NCBI RefSeq assembly: GCF_947500695.1
Contig: NZ_CANMSS010000006.1
Coordinates: 1-64,000 of the forward strand
DNA: 64,000 bases
DNA from: an uncultured Pseudoteredinibacter sp.
GTDB taxonomy: Bacteria > Pseudomonadota > Gammaproteobacteria > Pseudomonadales > Cellvibrionaceae
Direction: 5' to 3'
Under the pieces are notes generated by a model. The model was given only the letters and a program-made list of their open reading frames with translations. It was not told the DNA's origin and made no database searches. A program made the position numbers and the translations under genes. Of this stretch, positions 50,573-60,088 are shown piece by piece. How positions within the stretch are numbered: position 1 is the first letter of the stretch; each line of letters starts with the position of its first letter.

Positions 50573-52603
50573 ATGACTAGAAACACCACCAAGACCAGCG
50601 CGAGTTGTGGCAGCTGGCAATCCCCAATCAATGCCTCACTACTGGTTGCCGATAGCGTACGCCTGAGCGAACCCAAACTCGATAAAAATTATAATTACTG
50701 GTTAGAAGGCAGGCCCCAAGAAAAAGGCCGCTCTGTTTTGGTACGCGCCCATAAAGATAAGCCCCAAGAGCGCGAAGATTTAACAGCGGCTCCGTTTAGT
50801 GTTCGCAGCAACTGCCATGAATATGGTGGTGCCAGCTATTGCCTAGCGGGTGAAGAATTGTATTTTGTTAATGCCAAAGATCAAGATGTCTACCGACTTT
50901 GCCTGCAAAGCAAAACCACCAAACGTATCACTCATGAGGAACATATTCGTTTTGCCGATTTAATCTGGGATCAAAAGCACAACTGCCTGATTGCCGTTGC
51001 TGAAGAGCACTCCGCCAATGAAGCTCATAGCGAACCTGAAAATCGCATCGTCAAAGTCGAAACAGCCGCCGAGCGGCAAGGCCAATGCACAACACTGTTT
51101 AGCGGTGCCGACTTTTATTCTAACCCCTGCTTAAGCCCCAATGGTTCACAGCTCAGCTATTTGTGCTGGCGCCACCCCAATATGCCTTGGGATGCCACGG
51201 AATGCTATATTGCCGATCTTGATAAAGCGGGAAATGTTTTAAAGCAGGAGCAAGTCAGTGCGGCCGATTTGAGCATCGAGCACTCAAGAGGAGAATCCAT
51301 ATTTCAGCCTAGCTTTGGACCAGACGGGCATTTTTATTTTGTCTCAGATACTAGTGACTGGTGGAATCTATACCGCTATGACATAAACAGCAAAGCGCTT
51401 AGCTGCCTTCACAGCCTCGATGCCGAATTTGCCACACCACAATGGGTGTTTGGCATGAGCTGCTATAGCTTTTTAGATGCTGAAAATATTATTTGCTGTT
51501 ATACCCAGCAAGGTCGTTGGCAATTAGCAACGATCAACATCGCAAGTGGAAATCTCGACAAAATCGAAAGCCCCGATTTAGAAAACCCCTATGACGATAT
51601 ATCCATGATCAATAGCACAGCTGGTCGCAGTTTGTTTTTTGCCGCCAATAGCCAATGCGCCAGTCAATTGATGCAATGGCAAAGTGGCGAAATAACCGAG
51701 GTTTGTCGCAGCAGTAATAGCGAGATTGATCCTAGTTTTATCTCTACCCCCCAGGCCTTAAGCTTCGCTGCTGGTTCTGAAGTTGCGCATGGTTTTTACT
51801 ATGAACCTTGCAACCCAAAATTTCAGCCGCTTGCTGATGAAAAACCACCATTAATTGTGCTTTGCCATGGTGGCCCTACAGGAGCAACCGAAACCGCCTT
51901 AAATGTAAAAATTCAATTTTGGACTAGCCGAGGTTTTGCAGTATTTGATGTTAACTATCGCGGCAGCACCGGCTATGGCCGCAACTATCGTGACAGCTTA
52001 AAAGACCAATGGGGGATAAAAGATGTCGAAGATGTTTGTGCTGCAGCGGATTACCTTGTTGAACAAGGGCTAGCTGATCCCAAACGCCTTTGTATAAAAG
52101 GCGGCAGCGCCGGTGGCTACACCGTGCTGGCCGCACTAACCTTTGCCGATAGCTTTGCTGCAGGCGCTAGCCATTATGGAATTGGCGACTTAGAAACCCT
52201 GGCGCGTGACACCCATAAGTTTGAAGCACGTTACTTGGATTCTATGGTGGGCCCCTACCCAGAAGACAAAGACGTTTATCAAGCTCGCTCACCAATTAAT
52301 CACGTCGAACAACTCAATTGCCCTGCCATCTTTTTCCAAGGCCTAGACGACAAAGTGGTACCACCTAATCAAGCCGAAGCTATGTTAGAAGCTCTCGACA
52401 ATAAAGGGGTTCCCGTCGCCTATGTTCCTTTTGCTGGCGAAGGCCACGGCTTCCGTGGCGCCGATGCAATTGTTACAGCATTAGAAGGCGAGCTGTATTT
52501 TTACAGCCAGCTATTCGGTTTTGAAGTGAAGGATTTACAAGCGCAATCCATCGCTGCGGTCGATATTCTTAACCTGAGCACTGAAACACAGAGGCCAAAC
52601 TAA
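50573..52603 (+). CDS. S9-family prolyl oligopeptidase/acyl-peptidase
   Basis: This 676-residue serine peptidase has an N-terminal beta-propeller region and a C-terminal alpha/beta-hydrolase domain. The catalytic serine is in KGGSAGGYT (about 519-527), the acid in GLDDKVVPP and the histidine in GEGHGF. Relatives cut short peptides or remove acylated N-terminal residues. No signal peptide is visible, so it is cytoplasmic. Its TAA overlaps the ATG of greB by one base, making an operon. Confidence 0.9.
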   Translation: MTRNTTKTSASCGSWQSPINASLLVADSVRLSEPKLDKNYNYWLEGRPQEKGRSVLVRAHKDKPQEREDLTAAPFSVRSNCHEYGGASYCLAGEELYFVNAKDQDVYRLCLQSKTTKRITHEEHIRFADLIWDQKHNCLIAVAEEHSANEAHSEPENRIVKVETAAERQGQCTTLFSGADFYSNPCLSPNGSQLSYLCWRHPNMPWDATECYIADLDKAGNVLKQEQVSAADLSIEHSRGESIFQPSFGPDGHFYFVSDTSDWWNLYRYDINSKALSCLHSLDAEFATPQWVFGMSCYSFLDAENIICCYTQQGRWQLATINIASGNLDKIESPDLENPYDDISMINSTAGRSLFFAANSQCASQLMQWQSGEITEVCRSSNSEIDPSFISTPQALSFAAGSEVAHGFYYEPCNPKFQPLADEKPPLIVLCHGGPTGATETALNVKIQFWTSRGFAVFDVNYRGSTGYGRNYRDSLKDQWGIKDVEDVCAAADYLVEQGLADPKRLCIKGGSAGGYTVLAALTFADSFAAGASHYGIGDLETLARDTHKFEARYLDSMVGPYPEDKDVYQARSPINHVEQLNCPAIFFQGLDDKVVPPNQAEAMLEALDNKGVPVAYVPFAGEGHGFRGADAIVTALEGELYFYSQLFGFEVKDLQAQSIAAVDILNLSTETQRPN

Positions 52604-53100
52604 TGGGGCGCTGGCGACCACCTAGCCGCAAAGGCTCCCCCTATATAACTCGCGAAGGCGCCGATGCCTTACAATCAGAGCTTAGCCAGCTTTGGAAAGT
52701 GGAACGCCCAGAGGTAACCAATGTGGTTCATGAGGCAGCAAAAAATGGTGATCGATCCGAGAACGGTGATTATATATACGGCAAGCGCCGCCTTAGGGAA
52801 ATTGACCGTCGTGTTCGTTTTTTAAGTAAACGCTTGGATGAGCTTACCATTGTCGATAGAGCCCCTGCCGAGCGAGACAAGGTATTCTTTGGTGCTTGGG
52901 TAACACTGGAAGACGAAGACGACGAAGAGCAACGCTTTCGAATTGTTGGCCCCGATGAATTTAATGTCGCCGAAGGAAAACTCAGCATGGACTCCCCACT
53001 TGCAAAAGCCATGCTAGGAAAAAAACTTGATGACGAAGTCGTGCTGAGAAAGCCCGAAGGCGAAGAATTATTCTATATTGTTGCCATTGATTACGAGTAA
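52603..53100 (+). CDS. greB: Transcript cleavage factor GreB
   Basis: This 165-residue factor rescues backtracked RNA polymerase by stimulating transcript cleavage. It has the N-terminal coiled coil with the acidic tip GDRSENGDYIYGKRRLREID and the C-terminal FKBP-like domain (KVFFGAWVTLEDE, FRIVGPDEF, DSPLAKAMLGK). The ERPEVT and YIYGKRRLREIDRRVR segments assign it to GreB rather than GreA. A terminator follows. Confidence 0.94.
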   Translation: MGRWRPPSRKGSPYITREGADALQSELSQLWKVERPEVTNVVHEAAKNGDRSENGDYIYGKRRLREIDRRVRFLSKRLDELTIVDRAPAERDKVFFGAWVTLEDEDDEEQRFRIVGPDEFNVAEGKLSMDSPLAKAMLGKKLDDEVVLRKPEGEELFYIVAIDYE

Positions 53101-53160
53101 TCGACAGCCCGTAATCAACCATCTCTTAATAAGCCAACTCTCAACAAATCAATGAAAAAA

Positions 53161-53192
53161 AGCGCGCAATATTATATTGAGCGCTATTTTTT
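53161..53192 (+). terminator. greB terminator
   Basis: An imperfect 11-base-pair stem (AGCGC and CAATA paired with TATTG and GCGCT, one mismatch) is followed by a run of six T residues. The A-run before it makes it usable from the minus strand as well. Confidence 0.7.
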
Positions 53193-53241
53193 AAGCTATC
53201 AAAGAGTCTGTTGAAAAAATCTATTCAACTAGCATGCAAAA

Positions 53242-53673
53242 TTAATTGCTAGAAGACTTTGCCGCCTTTGCTAGATCTTTTGATTTCTTCTTAGCTTTTG
53301 ACTTGGACTTTTTCTTGGTCTCTGCCTTAGCTTTGGCCAGCTCTGCTTTAGATTTTGATTTACTTTTGGCTTTGCTTTTCGTCTTACTTTTGGCCTTGCT
53401 CTTAGCTTGACTTACCGCAGTCTCTGATTTCTTGCTGGCGGTCTTTTTAGCGTCTTTGGCAGTGGCTGAAAGCTTGCTCTTTGCCTTGCCAGCACTGGCA
53501 CGGCAGTAGCCTTTCACTTGTTTACCATCTTTACGCTTGTAGCCATCTACCCATTTGCAGCTACTGCTTTTACCACAAGCGGACTGGCTCTGGCCTTTAC
53601 ATTCTTTGGCATAGCCCCAAGAGCTAAGAGAAAGCGCCAAAACGGCCACCAAAGTTGTCATCAATGTTTTCAT
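53242..53673 (-). CDS. Secreted lysine-rich low-complexity protein
   Basis: This 143-residue protein has a Sec signal peptide (residues 1-22, ending SSWGYA). A small cysteine domain follows (about 23-58; four cysteines with CGKSSSCKWVDGYKRKDGKQVKGYC split around the loop). The C-terminal half, about 62-143, is almost only Lys, Ser and Ala with KSKSK and AKAK repeats, resembling histone-H1-like tails such as AlgP. The signal peptide argues for a periplasmic or extracellular place, where a strongly basic tail could bind DNA, lipopolysaccharide or other polyanions. No function is known to me. Stand-alone gene. Confidence 0.75.
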   Translation of the reverse strand: MKTLMTTLVAVLALSLSSWGYAKECKGQSQSACGKSSSCKWVDGYKRKDGKQVKGYCRASAGKAKSKLSATAKDAKKTASKKSETAVSQAKSKAKSKTKSKAKSKSKSKAELAKAKAETKKKSKSKAKKKSKDLAKAAKSSSN

Positions 53674-53839
53674 AGTTACGTTCCTTTTTACTGTGCGCGG
53701 TTTACGGTGTGAGCAAGACTCATCATATATTGGGCCAACTACGATGCTAGAGCCATTAGTATTAACTGTAACTGAATCATACCTATGGCGCTAAGACGCG
53801 AGGAGTTCAAAAAGGATATTGTGGGGCAGGATGATGAAT

Positions 53840-54934
53840 TTAGATTTGGCTTTGCGCCAATTGACTGAGAAATAGCTTATTGAAGCCCCATTGCTCGGCA
53901 AGCGCGGACCATAAATCCAAGGGCAGCTCATCGCCTTTCTCTGAGTCTGTCCCAAGCTCTTGCTGTTTGAGATCATGCTGGGAAAGACTATAAATCTGAC
54001 TGGCATAAACCGCTAAGCTTAATGTGCTAGCTAAACTGTCGTCATTGGGGGGGGTGAGCTTTGAACTATCGAGAGTGTGATCACTGGGCACTTGTTGAAA
54101 TTCTGCAAAAACACACAACTGCTCTAACAACTCCCGCGGCATTGGCCAATCAGAAACAATCTCTGCACTTAAGGTAGCCGCAAAAGCTAAGCAGGCCTCT
54201 GCAATTTGAGGTTTATTTACAGCGCTATTTTTAACTTGGCTGTATTTAATAAATTCATTCGACAAAGTGATATAGCCTAAGCCCTGACACAAACCTAACA
54301 AATAGGCTAAAAAACCATCTTGGCCATTAATGCGTGCCAGTTCCTCAGCAATCATCGCTGTGCGCACACTGTATTGCCATGCCGCATTACTTTGGCTTTC
54401 CCCAACAGCTTGGCTACGCTTTGCAATGGGCTTTAATAGAGCTTCACACACAACACGCCGCAATCCATCCAGGCCCAAACTCACTACAGCTTGTTCGATA
54501 CTTTGATCTGACATTCCGCTAGGACGATAAACAGCGCTATTGGCAATTTGCAGCACCGAGGCCAATAGAGCCGCATCTTGTTTGATTAATGCGACACAGT
54601 CGCGAGCCGCTGTATCAGGGTCGCGTAGAGCACGCATTAGCTTAGGTAAGACAGTGGGCAGCCGGGGCACAGCAGCTTGACGATATTGCTCATTTAGCAG
54701 CTTATCTTTTAGAGGTTTTGGTACATTTGCAGACAGCTGTAGCTCTGCATCAAGCTGTAGCCAAACCTTAAGAAAACGCTGCTCGATCTCTAGTTGAGTT
54801 AAGCCATCCAGTAATGCTAAGGGATGAAAAAAAGCATTATTGTCAGCAGGCTGCTGCAACTTTGGCAAAGCAAGCGATTCAGCTTCTGCCTTTGGCTCAC
54901 TAAACATGGTTAATATTTTTGCCCAAAGCCCCAT
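53840..54934 (-). CDS. HDOD-domain signalling protein
   Basis: This 364-residue cytoplasmic protein has an HDOD domain from about 80 to 280: LPKLMRALRDPDTAARDCVALIKQDAALLASVLQIANSAVYRP split over the core, then IEQAVVSLGLDGLRRVV and a GLCQGLGYITLS segment. The catalytic His-Asp residues of true HD phosphohydrolases are not retained. HDOD proteins act in signal transduction, motility and stress control, generally by protein contacts. It is divergent from the MaoC pair. No partner is evident. Confidence 0.85.
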   Translation of the reverse strand: MGLWAKILTMFSEPKAEAESLALPKLQQPADNNAFFHPLALLDGLTQLEIEQRFLKVWLQLDAELQLSANVPKPLKDKLLNEQYRQAAVPRLPTVLPKLMRALRDPDTAARDCVALIKQDAALLASVLQIANSAVYRPSGMSDQSIEQAVVSLGLDGLRRVVCEALLKPIAKRSQAVGESQSNAAWQYSVRTAMIAEELARINGQDGFLAYLLGLCQGLGYITLSNEFIKYSQVKNSAVNKPQIAEACLAFAATLSAEIVSDWPMPRELLEQLCVFAEFQQVPSDHTLDSSKLTPPNDDSLASTLSLAVYASQIYSLSQHDLKQQELGTDSEKGDELPLDLWSALAEQWGFNKLFLSQLAQSQI

Positions 54935-55169
54935 ACTGTGTCCTTTCCTGCTAATGAACTCGCCCTACTTTTTAAGGGTAGCCACGCGATAACCCCATTC
55001 AAACACTGGATTGACCAAGCCGTTACAGCACCGATATAGTAAGGCCCAAAATACTATAACCGCTGGTTTCGTGCCGTTTAGGCTAGTTCAAGAATCGCTA
55101 TTTGGCAAAGTCGAGGGCTATATCTTTCCTCGAAAAAAGAACGAAGCTCCAGCACTTAGAGAGCACCCC

Positions 55170-55619
55170 ATGCAATATTGGCAAGACATCCCCCTAGGCC
55201 AGAGTTATCGCGCCGGGCCTATTGTTCTTCTTAAAAAGGACATTTTAGAATTTGCGGCAGAGTTCGATCCGCAGCCTTTTCACCTAAGTAGCGAGGCGGC
55301 CGACGAATCTATTTTCGGTGGCCTTTGCGCCAGTGGCTGGCAGGTTTGCGCATTGATGATGCGTCTGCTGGCCGATACGCTTAACGACAATGATATTCAA
55401 GCCTTAGGCTCACCTGGCGTTGAACAGTTGCGTTGGTTAAAACCCGTATACGCTGATGATGAGTTATCCGCCGATATTAAAGTTAGCGGCAAAACAGAGC
55501 ATGCTGAATACGGTGATTTGCTCTGCGAAATCAGCGTATTTAATCAAGATGAAAAATGCGTAATGAGTTTAAGCAGCCCAATCATGGTGGCTTTTAATCC
55601 AGCAGGAGGCCAGCAATGA
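55170..55619 (+). CDS. MaoC-like hydratase, catalytic-type subunit
   Basis: This 149-residue single hot-dog protein has the hydratase motif FAAEFDPQPFHLSSEAADES, with the Asp and His used for (R)-specific enoyl-CoA hydration, and FGGLCASGWQVCAL. The start at 55170 (MQYWQDIPLG) is chosen because it matches the start of the next gene's product; the frame upstream to 55011 looks non-native. Its last four bases overlap the start of a second MaoC-like gene, so the two products probably form a heteromer. Confidence 0.85.
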   Translation: MQYWQDIPLGQSYRAGPIVLLKKDILEFAAEFDPQPFHLSSEAADESIFGGLCASGWQVCALMMRLLADTLNDNDIQALGSPGVEQLRWLKPVYADDELSADIKVSGKTEHAEYGDLLCEISVFNQDEKCVMSLSSPIMVAFNPAGGQQ

Positions 55620-56113
55620 GCGAGCAATTAGTCTTTCGCAGCCGTTGGTTTGAAGATATTCCCGTTGGCGAATTCCACGTATTTGGCAGCCATACTTTTG
55701 GTGAAAAAGAAATTATCGATTTTGGCAAACGCTATGCGCCACAGCCCTACCACACCGACCCCGAAGCCGCTTTAGATACACGCTACAGAGGTTTAGTCGC
55801 CTCCGGCTGGCACATCAGTGCGATATGGATGAAGCTAATGGTGAGCTACATGGAACGCTTCGCTACAGGCGTTCGAGACGGTCGCCGCAATGGTGCCGGG
55901 GTAGGGTTTCAGAATATGAAGTGGATAAAGCCAGTGCGGCCAGGCCATACATTAACCTACACCTATGAAATTACCGAAAAGCTCGACAAGGTAGTACGAG
56001 GGCAATGGGGAATTATTCGCAGTCGCAACGAAGCCTATAATCAATATGGCGAGCTAGTCTTCACCTTCGAAATCGACATCCTAGCCGAACTCAACCCCGA
56101 AAACAGAAGCTAA
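55616..56113 (+). CDS. MaoC-like protein lacking the catalytic aspartate
   Basis: This 165-residue hot-dog protein is homologous to its upstream neighbour (FGKRYAPQPYHTDPEAALDTRYRGLVASGWHIS). At the position of the catalytic Asp it has Ala (YAPQPYH versus FDPQPFH). A strong AGGAGG precedes the overlapping ATGA start. Pairs of this type are known in steroid catabolism (ChsH1/ChsH2), where only one subunit is catalytic. The substrate here is unknown. Confidence 0.82.
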   Translation: MSEQLVFRSRWFEDIPVGEFHVFGSHTFGEKEIIDFGKRYAPQPYHTDPEAALDTRYRGLVASGWHISAIWMKLMVSYMERFATGVRDGRRNGAGVGFQNMKWIKPVRPGHTLTYTYEITEKLDKVVRGQWGIIRSRNEAYNQYGELVFTFEIDILAELNPENRS

Positions 56114-56120
56114 CAACACC

Positions 56121-56277
56121 GGGGTCAGAACCCGTGGGTTCTGACTCCAATCGAAGCCCGAATACTAACGTTCCTCACAAGCTTTAAACTCCACCAAAGC
56201 AAAACCTCAGCGGCAATCACCAACACCGTGCAGAAACCCGGGGTCAGAACCCAAGGGTTCTGACCCCAATCGAAGCC
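56121..56277. repeat. Two direct copies of a GGGGTCAGAACCC palindrome (REP-like pair)
   Basis: The palindrome GGGGTCAGAACCC-N2-GGGTTCTGACCCC is perfect at 56240-56267 and has one mismatch at 56121-56148. Both copies are followed by CAATCGAAGCC, in the same orientation and 119 bases apart, filling the 172-base gap between two convergent genes. The motif matches the element at 38249-38302. Confidence 0.8.
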
Positions 56278-56285
56278 ACCAAGCC

Positions 56286-57047
56286 TTACATCACCTCGCC
56301 GCCGGCCACTGCAATCGCCTGCCCGGTGATAGAGGCACTGTTGGCCTGACACAACCACAACACCGTATCCGCCACCTCTTCAGGCTGAATCAATCGCCCT
56401 TGCGGATTGCTCTTAGCTAATTCAGCACGAGCCTCATCTTCACTGCGCCCAGTCTTATCCATAATGGTCTTAATGGAATCACGAACCAGCTCTGTTTCTG
56501 TATAACCAGGACAAACGGCATTCACAGTAATACCATGCTGAGCCGTCTCTAGCGCCAAAGCGCGAGTCAATCCCAACACTCCATGCTTAGCCGCCACATA
56601 GGCTGAAACATAACCGTAACCCTTCAAAGCCGCCGTACTGGCGATGTTGATGATGCGCCCAGATTTGGCTGGGCGCATATCGGCTATAGCCTCCTGACAG
56701 CAGAAGAACACACTATCAAGGTTCACCCCCATCATCTGGCGCCAAGTTCCATGATCCATCTTATGAAAGGGCGCCGTGGCCGCCTGCCCCGCATTATTGA
56801 TGAGCACATCGATGGCTCCAAAGCCTTCACGCGCTTTCGCAAAACCTGCACTCACGGCCTCAGGGTCCATAACATCAACTGCCACACACTGAGCCAGCGC
56901 CAGACCTTCAGCCTTATGCTCTAGCCCAGCAAGACTGCGCCCCATTAGGGTAATCTTGGCGCCCTCAGCGGCCAAAGCGTCGACGATAGCGGCACCAATA
57001 CCTTTTGATGCCCCAGTCACTACTACATGCTTGTCTTTTAAACTCAT
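56286..57047 (-). CDS. Short-chain dehydrogenase/reductase
   Basis: This 253-residue classical SDR has the cofactor loop TGASKGIG, NNAG motif (VLINNAGQAA), catalytic Ser in NIASTAALKG and YVAAK. It resembles 3-hydroxybutyrate or 3-hydroxyacyl-CoA dehydrogenases. The start at 57047 (MSLKDKHVVVTG) follows AAGGC and fits the family; the longer frame to 57164 does not. Divergent from the enoyl-CoA hydratase gene, it could supply the 3-hydroxyacyl oxidation step of the same pathway. Confidence 0.88.
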   Translation of the reverse strand: MSLKDKHVVVTGASKGIGAAIVDALAAEGAKITLMGRSLAGLEHKAEGLALAQCVAVDVMDPEAVSAGFAKAREGFGAIDVLINNAGQAATAPFHKMDHGTWRQMMGVNLDSVFFCCQEAIADMRPAKSGRIINIASTAALKGYGYVSAYVAAKHGVLGLTRALALETAQHGITVNAVCPGYTETELVRDSIKTIMDKTGRSEDEARAELAKSNPQGRLIQPEEVADTVLWLCQANSASITGQAIAVAGGEVM

Positions 57048-57359
57048 AATGCCTTCTACAGTATTTCTAAATGCGTCGATATTTGTGCCTTTTAGCAAAC
57101 AAGATTGCTCTTTTATCGCGGCTTTTCGCTCGCTCCCGATATTTAACCCCTTGCTTTGCGGCAATTGAGCTCAAATCACCCTATTTACTGACAATTTCAA
57201 CCAATCTTGCCCCAGGCTCTTGATTAAAACCATACAAACTATTACTTTACTTGTAAATATCTTCCATATTAATTTATTCCGCTCAACTGCCTTATATAGA
57301 AAGCCATAACAGCGATAAGTCAGCGAGCTGCAATAACGAGACGTATTAGAGAGGGCACC
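57048..57359. other. 312-base divergent regulatory region
   Basis: It lies between the SDR and enoyl-CoA hydratase genes. AT-rich, no gene supported; it should carry both promoters. No clear operator palindrome was found. Confidence 0.4.
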
Positions 57360-58190
57360 ATGATTCGAGACGCCAACCGCTTTGATCCAAGCCAATACCA
57401 GCCAGAGCACTTCCTTTGGAGTTATAGCGAAGGCGTAGCCACCATCACCCTTAATATCCCAGATCGTAAAAACCCACTGACCTTTCAGTCCTACGCCGAG
57501 CTTCGCGATCTGTTTCGAGATCTGGTCTATATCGATGATGTAAAAGCCGTGGTGATGACCGGTGCTGGGGAAAACTTCTGCTCAGGCGGTGATGTGCACG
57601 ACATCATTGGCCCGCTGACCAAAATGGATATGCGTGGCCTACTAGATTTCACCCGCATGACCGGTGATCTCGTTAAAGCCATGCGCGCCTGCCCACAGCC
57701 GATTATTGCCGCTATCGATGGTATTTGCGTAGGTGCTGGCGCCATTATCGCCATGTCTTCTGATTTCCGTTACGGCACCGAGCGCACCAAAACCGGCTTC
57801 CTATTTACCCGCGTTGGCCTTGCCGGCTGCGACATGGGTGCCTGTGCGATTTTGCCACGCATCATCGGCCAAGGACGCGCAGCCGATCTTCTATACACCG
57901 GTCGCATGATGAGCGCCGATGAAGGTGAGCGCTGGGGTTTCTTTAATCGCTTAGTTGCGCCAGAAGACGTTTTGCAAACCGCCCAAGATATGGCGCACAA
58001 CCTCTTACAAGGCCCAACCTTTGCCCATGGCATTACCAAAACCATGCTGCACCAGGAGTGGAACATGAGCATTGATCAAGCCATTGAGGCTGAAGCTCAG
58101 GCGCAAGCGATCTGTATGCAAACCGAAGATTTCACCCGCGCTTACAACGCTTTTGTTGCAAAAGAAAAGCCGGTATTTGAAGGCAACTAA
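57360..58190 (+). CDS. Enoyl-CoA hydratase/isomerase family protein
   Basis: This 276-residue crotonase has the oxyanion-hole segments [19 protein letters not shown] and [20 protein letters not shown], and [20 protein letters not shown]. Its style ([34 protein letters not shown]) recalls hydratases found in aromatic acyl-CoA clusters of the aminobenzoyl-CoA type alongside acyl-CoA dehydrogenase, SDR and RidA genes. That resemblance is from memory. ATG at 57360 follows AGAGAGGG. Confidence 0.9.
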   Translation: MIRDANRFDPSQYQPEHFLWSYSEGVATITLNIPDRKNPLTFQSYAELRDLFRDLVYIDDVKAVVMTGAGENFCSGGDVHDIIGPLTKMDMRGLLDFTRMTGDLVKAMRACPQPIIAAIDGICVGAGAIIAMSSDFRYGTERTKTGFLFTRVGLAGCDMGACAILPRIIGQGRAADLLYTGRMMSADEGERWGFFNRLVAPEDVLQTAQDMAHNLLQGPTFAHGITKTMLHQEWNMSIDQAIEAEAQAQAICMQTEDFTRAYNAFVAKEKPVFEGN

Positions 58191-58290
58191 AATAAAAATG
58201 CAGCTCTAAAACTCAATGGCTATAAGCAATTAGCAACACTGATGCTAGTAACTGTTTTGAAGCAAATAGAGCTGCCTTTAGGAGTAAACC

Positions 58291-59454
58291 ATGAGTGATA
58301 AATCCTATTTAAACTGGCCCTTTTTAGAGCCAAAGCATCGTGAGCTGGCTGAAACCCTAGATGCTTGGGCGGCGGAAAATATCGATAGCAACCCGCACCC
58401 AGGGCCAGATGTTGATGACGAATGTAAAGAGCTGGTACAAAAGCTGGCTGAAGGTGGCTGGTTAAATTACGCCGTTGCGCTACGCAGTGAAGGTCAAAAA
58501 CTTGATGTACGTTCACTGTGTTTAATTCGTGAAACTCTGGGCCGCTATTCTGGCTTAGCGGATTTTGCTTTTGCCATGCAAGGCCTTGGCAGCGGTTCAA
58601 TCAGCTTGTTCGGAAGTGATGCCCTACAGCAAGAATATTTAAGCGCTGTACGTGAAGGTAAAAAGATCGCCGCTTTTGCGCTTACCGAGCCAGACGCTGG
58701 CTCCGATGTTGCCGCTATGAGTACCACTGCTGAAGACGCTGGCGATCACTACATCGTTAACGGTGAAAAAACCTTTATCTCCAATGGCGGCATTGCCGAT
58801 TACTATGTGCTATTTGCACGCACTGGAGATGCCGGTGCCAAAGGCATCAGCGCGATGATTCTCGATGCTGATACCGAAGGCCTTGAAATTGCCGAGCGCA
58901 TTCAGGTCTGCGCACCGCACCCACTCGCCCGCCTCAAAATGACGAATTGTAAAATTCCTAAGAGCAAATTACTGGGTAATGAAGGTGAAGGCTTTAAGAT
59001 CTCGATGGCTACCCTTGATGTATTCCGCTCTACTGTGGGTGCTGCATCCTTAGGCTTTGCTCGTCGCGCTTTAGATGAAGCAATTGCACGTACCACTAGC
59101 CGTGAATTGTTTGGCGCCCCGATGGCCGACTTGCAGCTGGTACAAACTCAGCTGGCCGAAATGGCTTTGGATATTGATGCCTCCGCGCTACTGATTTACC
59201 GCGCCGCTTGGACCAAAGACTGCGTTGCCGAGCGCGTAACCCGCGAAGCGGCCATGGCCAAGCTATACGCCACAGAAGCTTCCCAAAAAGCGATCGACAC
59301 TGCGGTTCAATTATTTGGTGGCCTAGGTGTCACCGTCGGCATGCCAGTTGAAGAGCTTTATCGTGAAGTGCGCGCACTGCGCATCTACGAGGGCGCATCG
59401 GAAGTGCAAAAGCTCATCATCGCCAAACAGACATTAATGAACGAAGGCCACTAA
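58291..59454 (+). CDS. Acyl-CoA dehydrogenase
   Basis: This 387-residue FAD enzyme introduces a double bond in an acyl-CoA. It has [45 protein letters not shown] crossing the FAD site, [15 protein letters not shown] and catalytic Glu in [19 protein letters not shown] ribosome site precedes the ATG. It is second in the ECH-ACAD-RidA string, so the substrate is likely an intermediate of the same pathway. Confidence 0.94.
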   Translation: MSDKSYLNWPFLEPKHRELAETLDAWAAENIDSNPHPGPDVDDECKELVQKLAEGGWLNYAVALRSEGQKLDVRSLCLIRETLGRYSGLADFAFAMQGLGSGSISLFGSDALQQEYLSAVREGKKIAAFALTEPDAGSDVAAMSTTAEDAGDHYIVNGEKTFISNGGIADYYVLFARTGDAGAKGISAMILDADTEGLEIAERIQVCAPHPLARLKMTNCKIPKSKLLGNEGEGFKISMATLDVFRSTVGAASLGFARRALDEAIARTTSRELFGAPMADLQLVQTQLAEMALDIDASALLIYRAAWTKDCVAERVTREAAMAKLYATEASQKAIDTAVQLFGGLGVTVGMPVEELYREVRALRIYEGASEVQKLIIAKQTLMNEGH

Positions 59455-59484
59455 GGCTCAAAATAATTACAAATAGGTATCCAT

Positions 59485-59877
59485 ATGGAATTTTTACAGC
59501 CAGAAAATTGGGTTAAACCTAAAGGTTATGCCAATGGCGTCGCCGCCCAGGGCCGCATGGTGTTTACCGGTGGTTTAATCGGTTGGGATGAAAATGAAAA
59601 CTTCCCCAGCGACAACTTTGCCGAGCAGGTTCACCAAACCTTTAAAAATATCGTAGCGGTTTTGGCCGAAGCCGATGCTAAACCTAGCGATATTACCCGC
59701 TTAACTTGGTATATCACCGATAAACAGGCTTATCTTTCCTCATTAAAAGAGATTGGCGCCGCCTATCGCGATTGCTTCGGCCGCCATTTCCCAGCCATGG
59801 CCGTGGTGCAAGTCGCTGCGCTTATGGAAGATGAAGCCATGGTGGAAATCGAAGCCACCGCCGTGGTTGAAGATTAA
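59485..59877 (+). CDS. RidA-family (YjgF/Rid) protein with altered active-site residue
   Basis: This 130-residue trimer-forming fold has VFTGGLIGWDENENFPS, FKNIVAVLAEADAKPSDITRLTWYITD and the terminal VEIEATAVVED. At the position of the conserved arginine used for imine hydrolysis in RidA (PARSCVEV in E. coli), this protein reads PAMAVVQV. It is thus unlikely to be a housekeeping 2-iminobutanoate deaminase and more likely a pathway-specific Rid subfamily member. Followed by a strong terminator. Confidence 0.9.
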   Translation: MEFLQPENWVKPKGYANGVAAQGRMVFTGGLIGWDENENFPSDNFAEQVHQTFKNIVAVLAEADAKPSDITRLTWYITDKQAYLSSLKEIGAAYRDCFGRHFPAMAVVQVAALMEDEAMVEIEATAVVED

Positions 59878-59928
59878 CGTTTTATTTGCACAACCCTCAA
59901 AAATCTAAGATTTCTAGCACTCTTCGCA

Positions 59929-59959
59929 GCGGCCTAAAAGGGATTTAGGCCGCCTTTTT
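59929..59959 (+). terminator. Terminator of the ECH-ACAD-RidA operon
   Basis: Perfect 10-base arms GCGGCCTAAA/TTTAGGCCGC with a 5-base loop, followed by C and five T residues. Confidence 0.88.
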
Positions 59960-60088
59960 ACCCCGGTCCAATTCTTTCTTCTGAGTTCCAAGCTAGTCTT
60001 TTATCAACTATTCAAAACTGAATGGGTATAGACTTAAGCCACTCAATCGGTTTCAATATTATTTGGCCTTCAAAGGAGTGTTTAGGGC

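Noticed and set aside
56121..56277. CRISPR-like repeat pair
   Set aside because: Only two copies, strongly palindromic, with no array spacing and no cas genes nearby.
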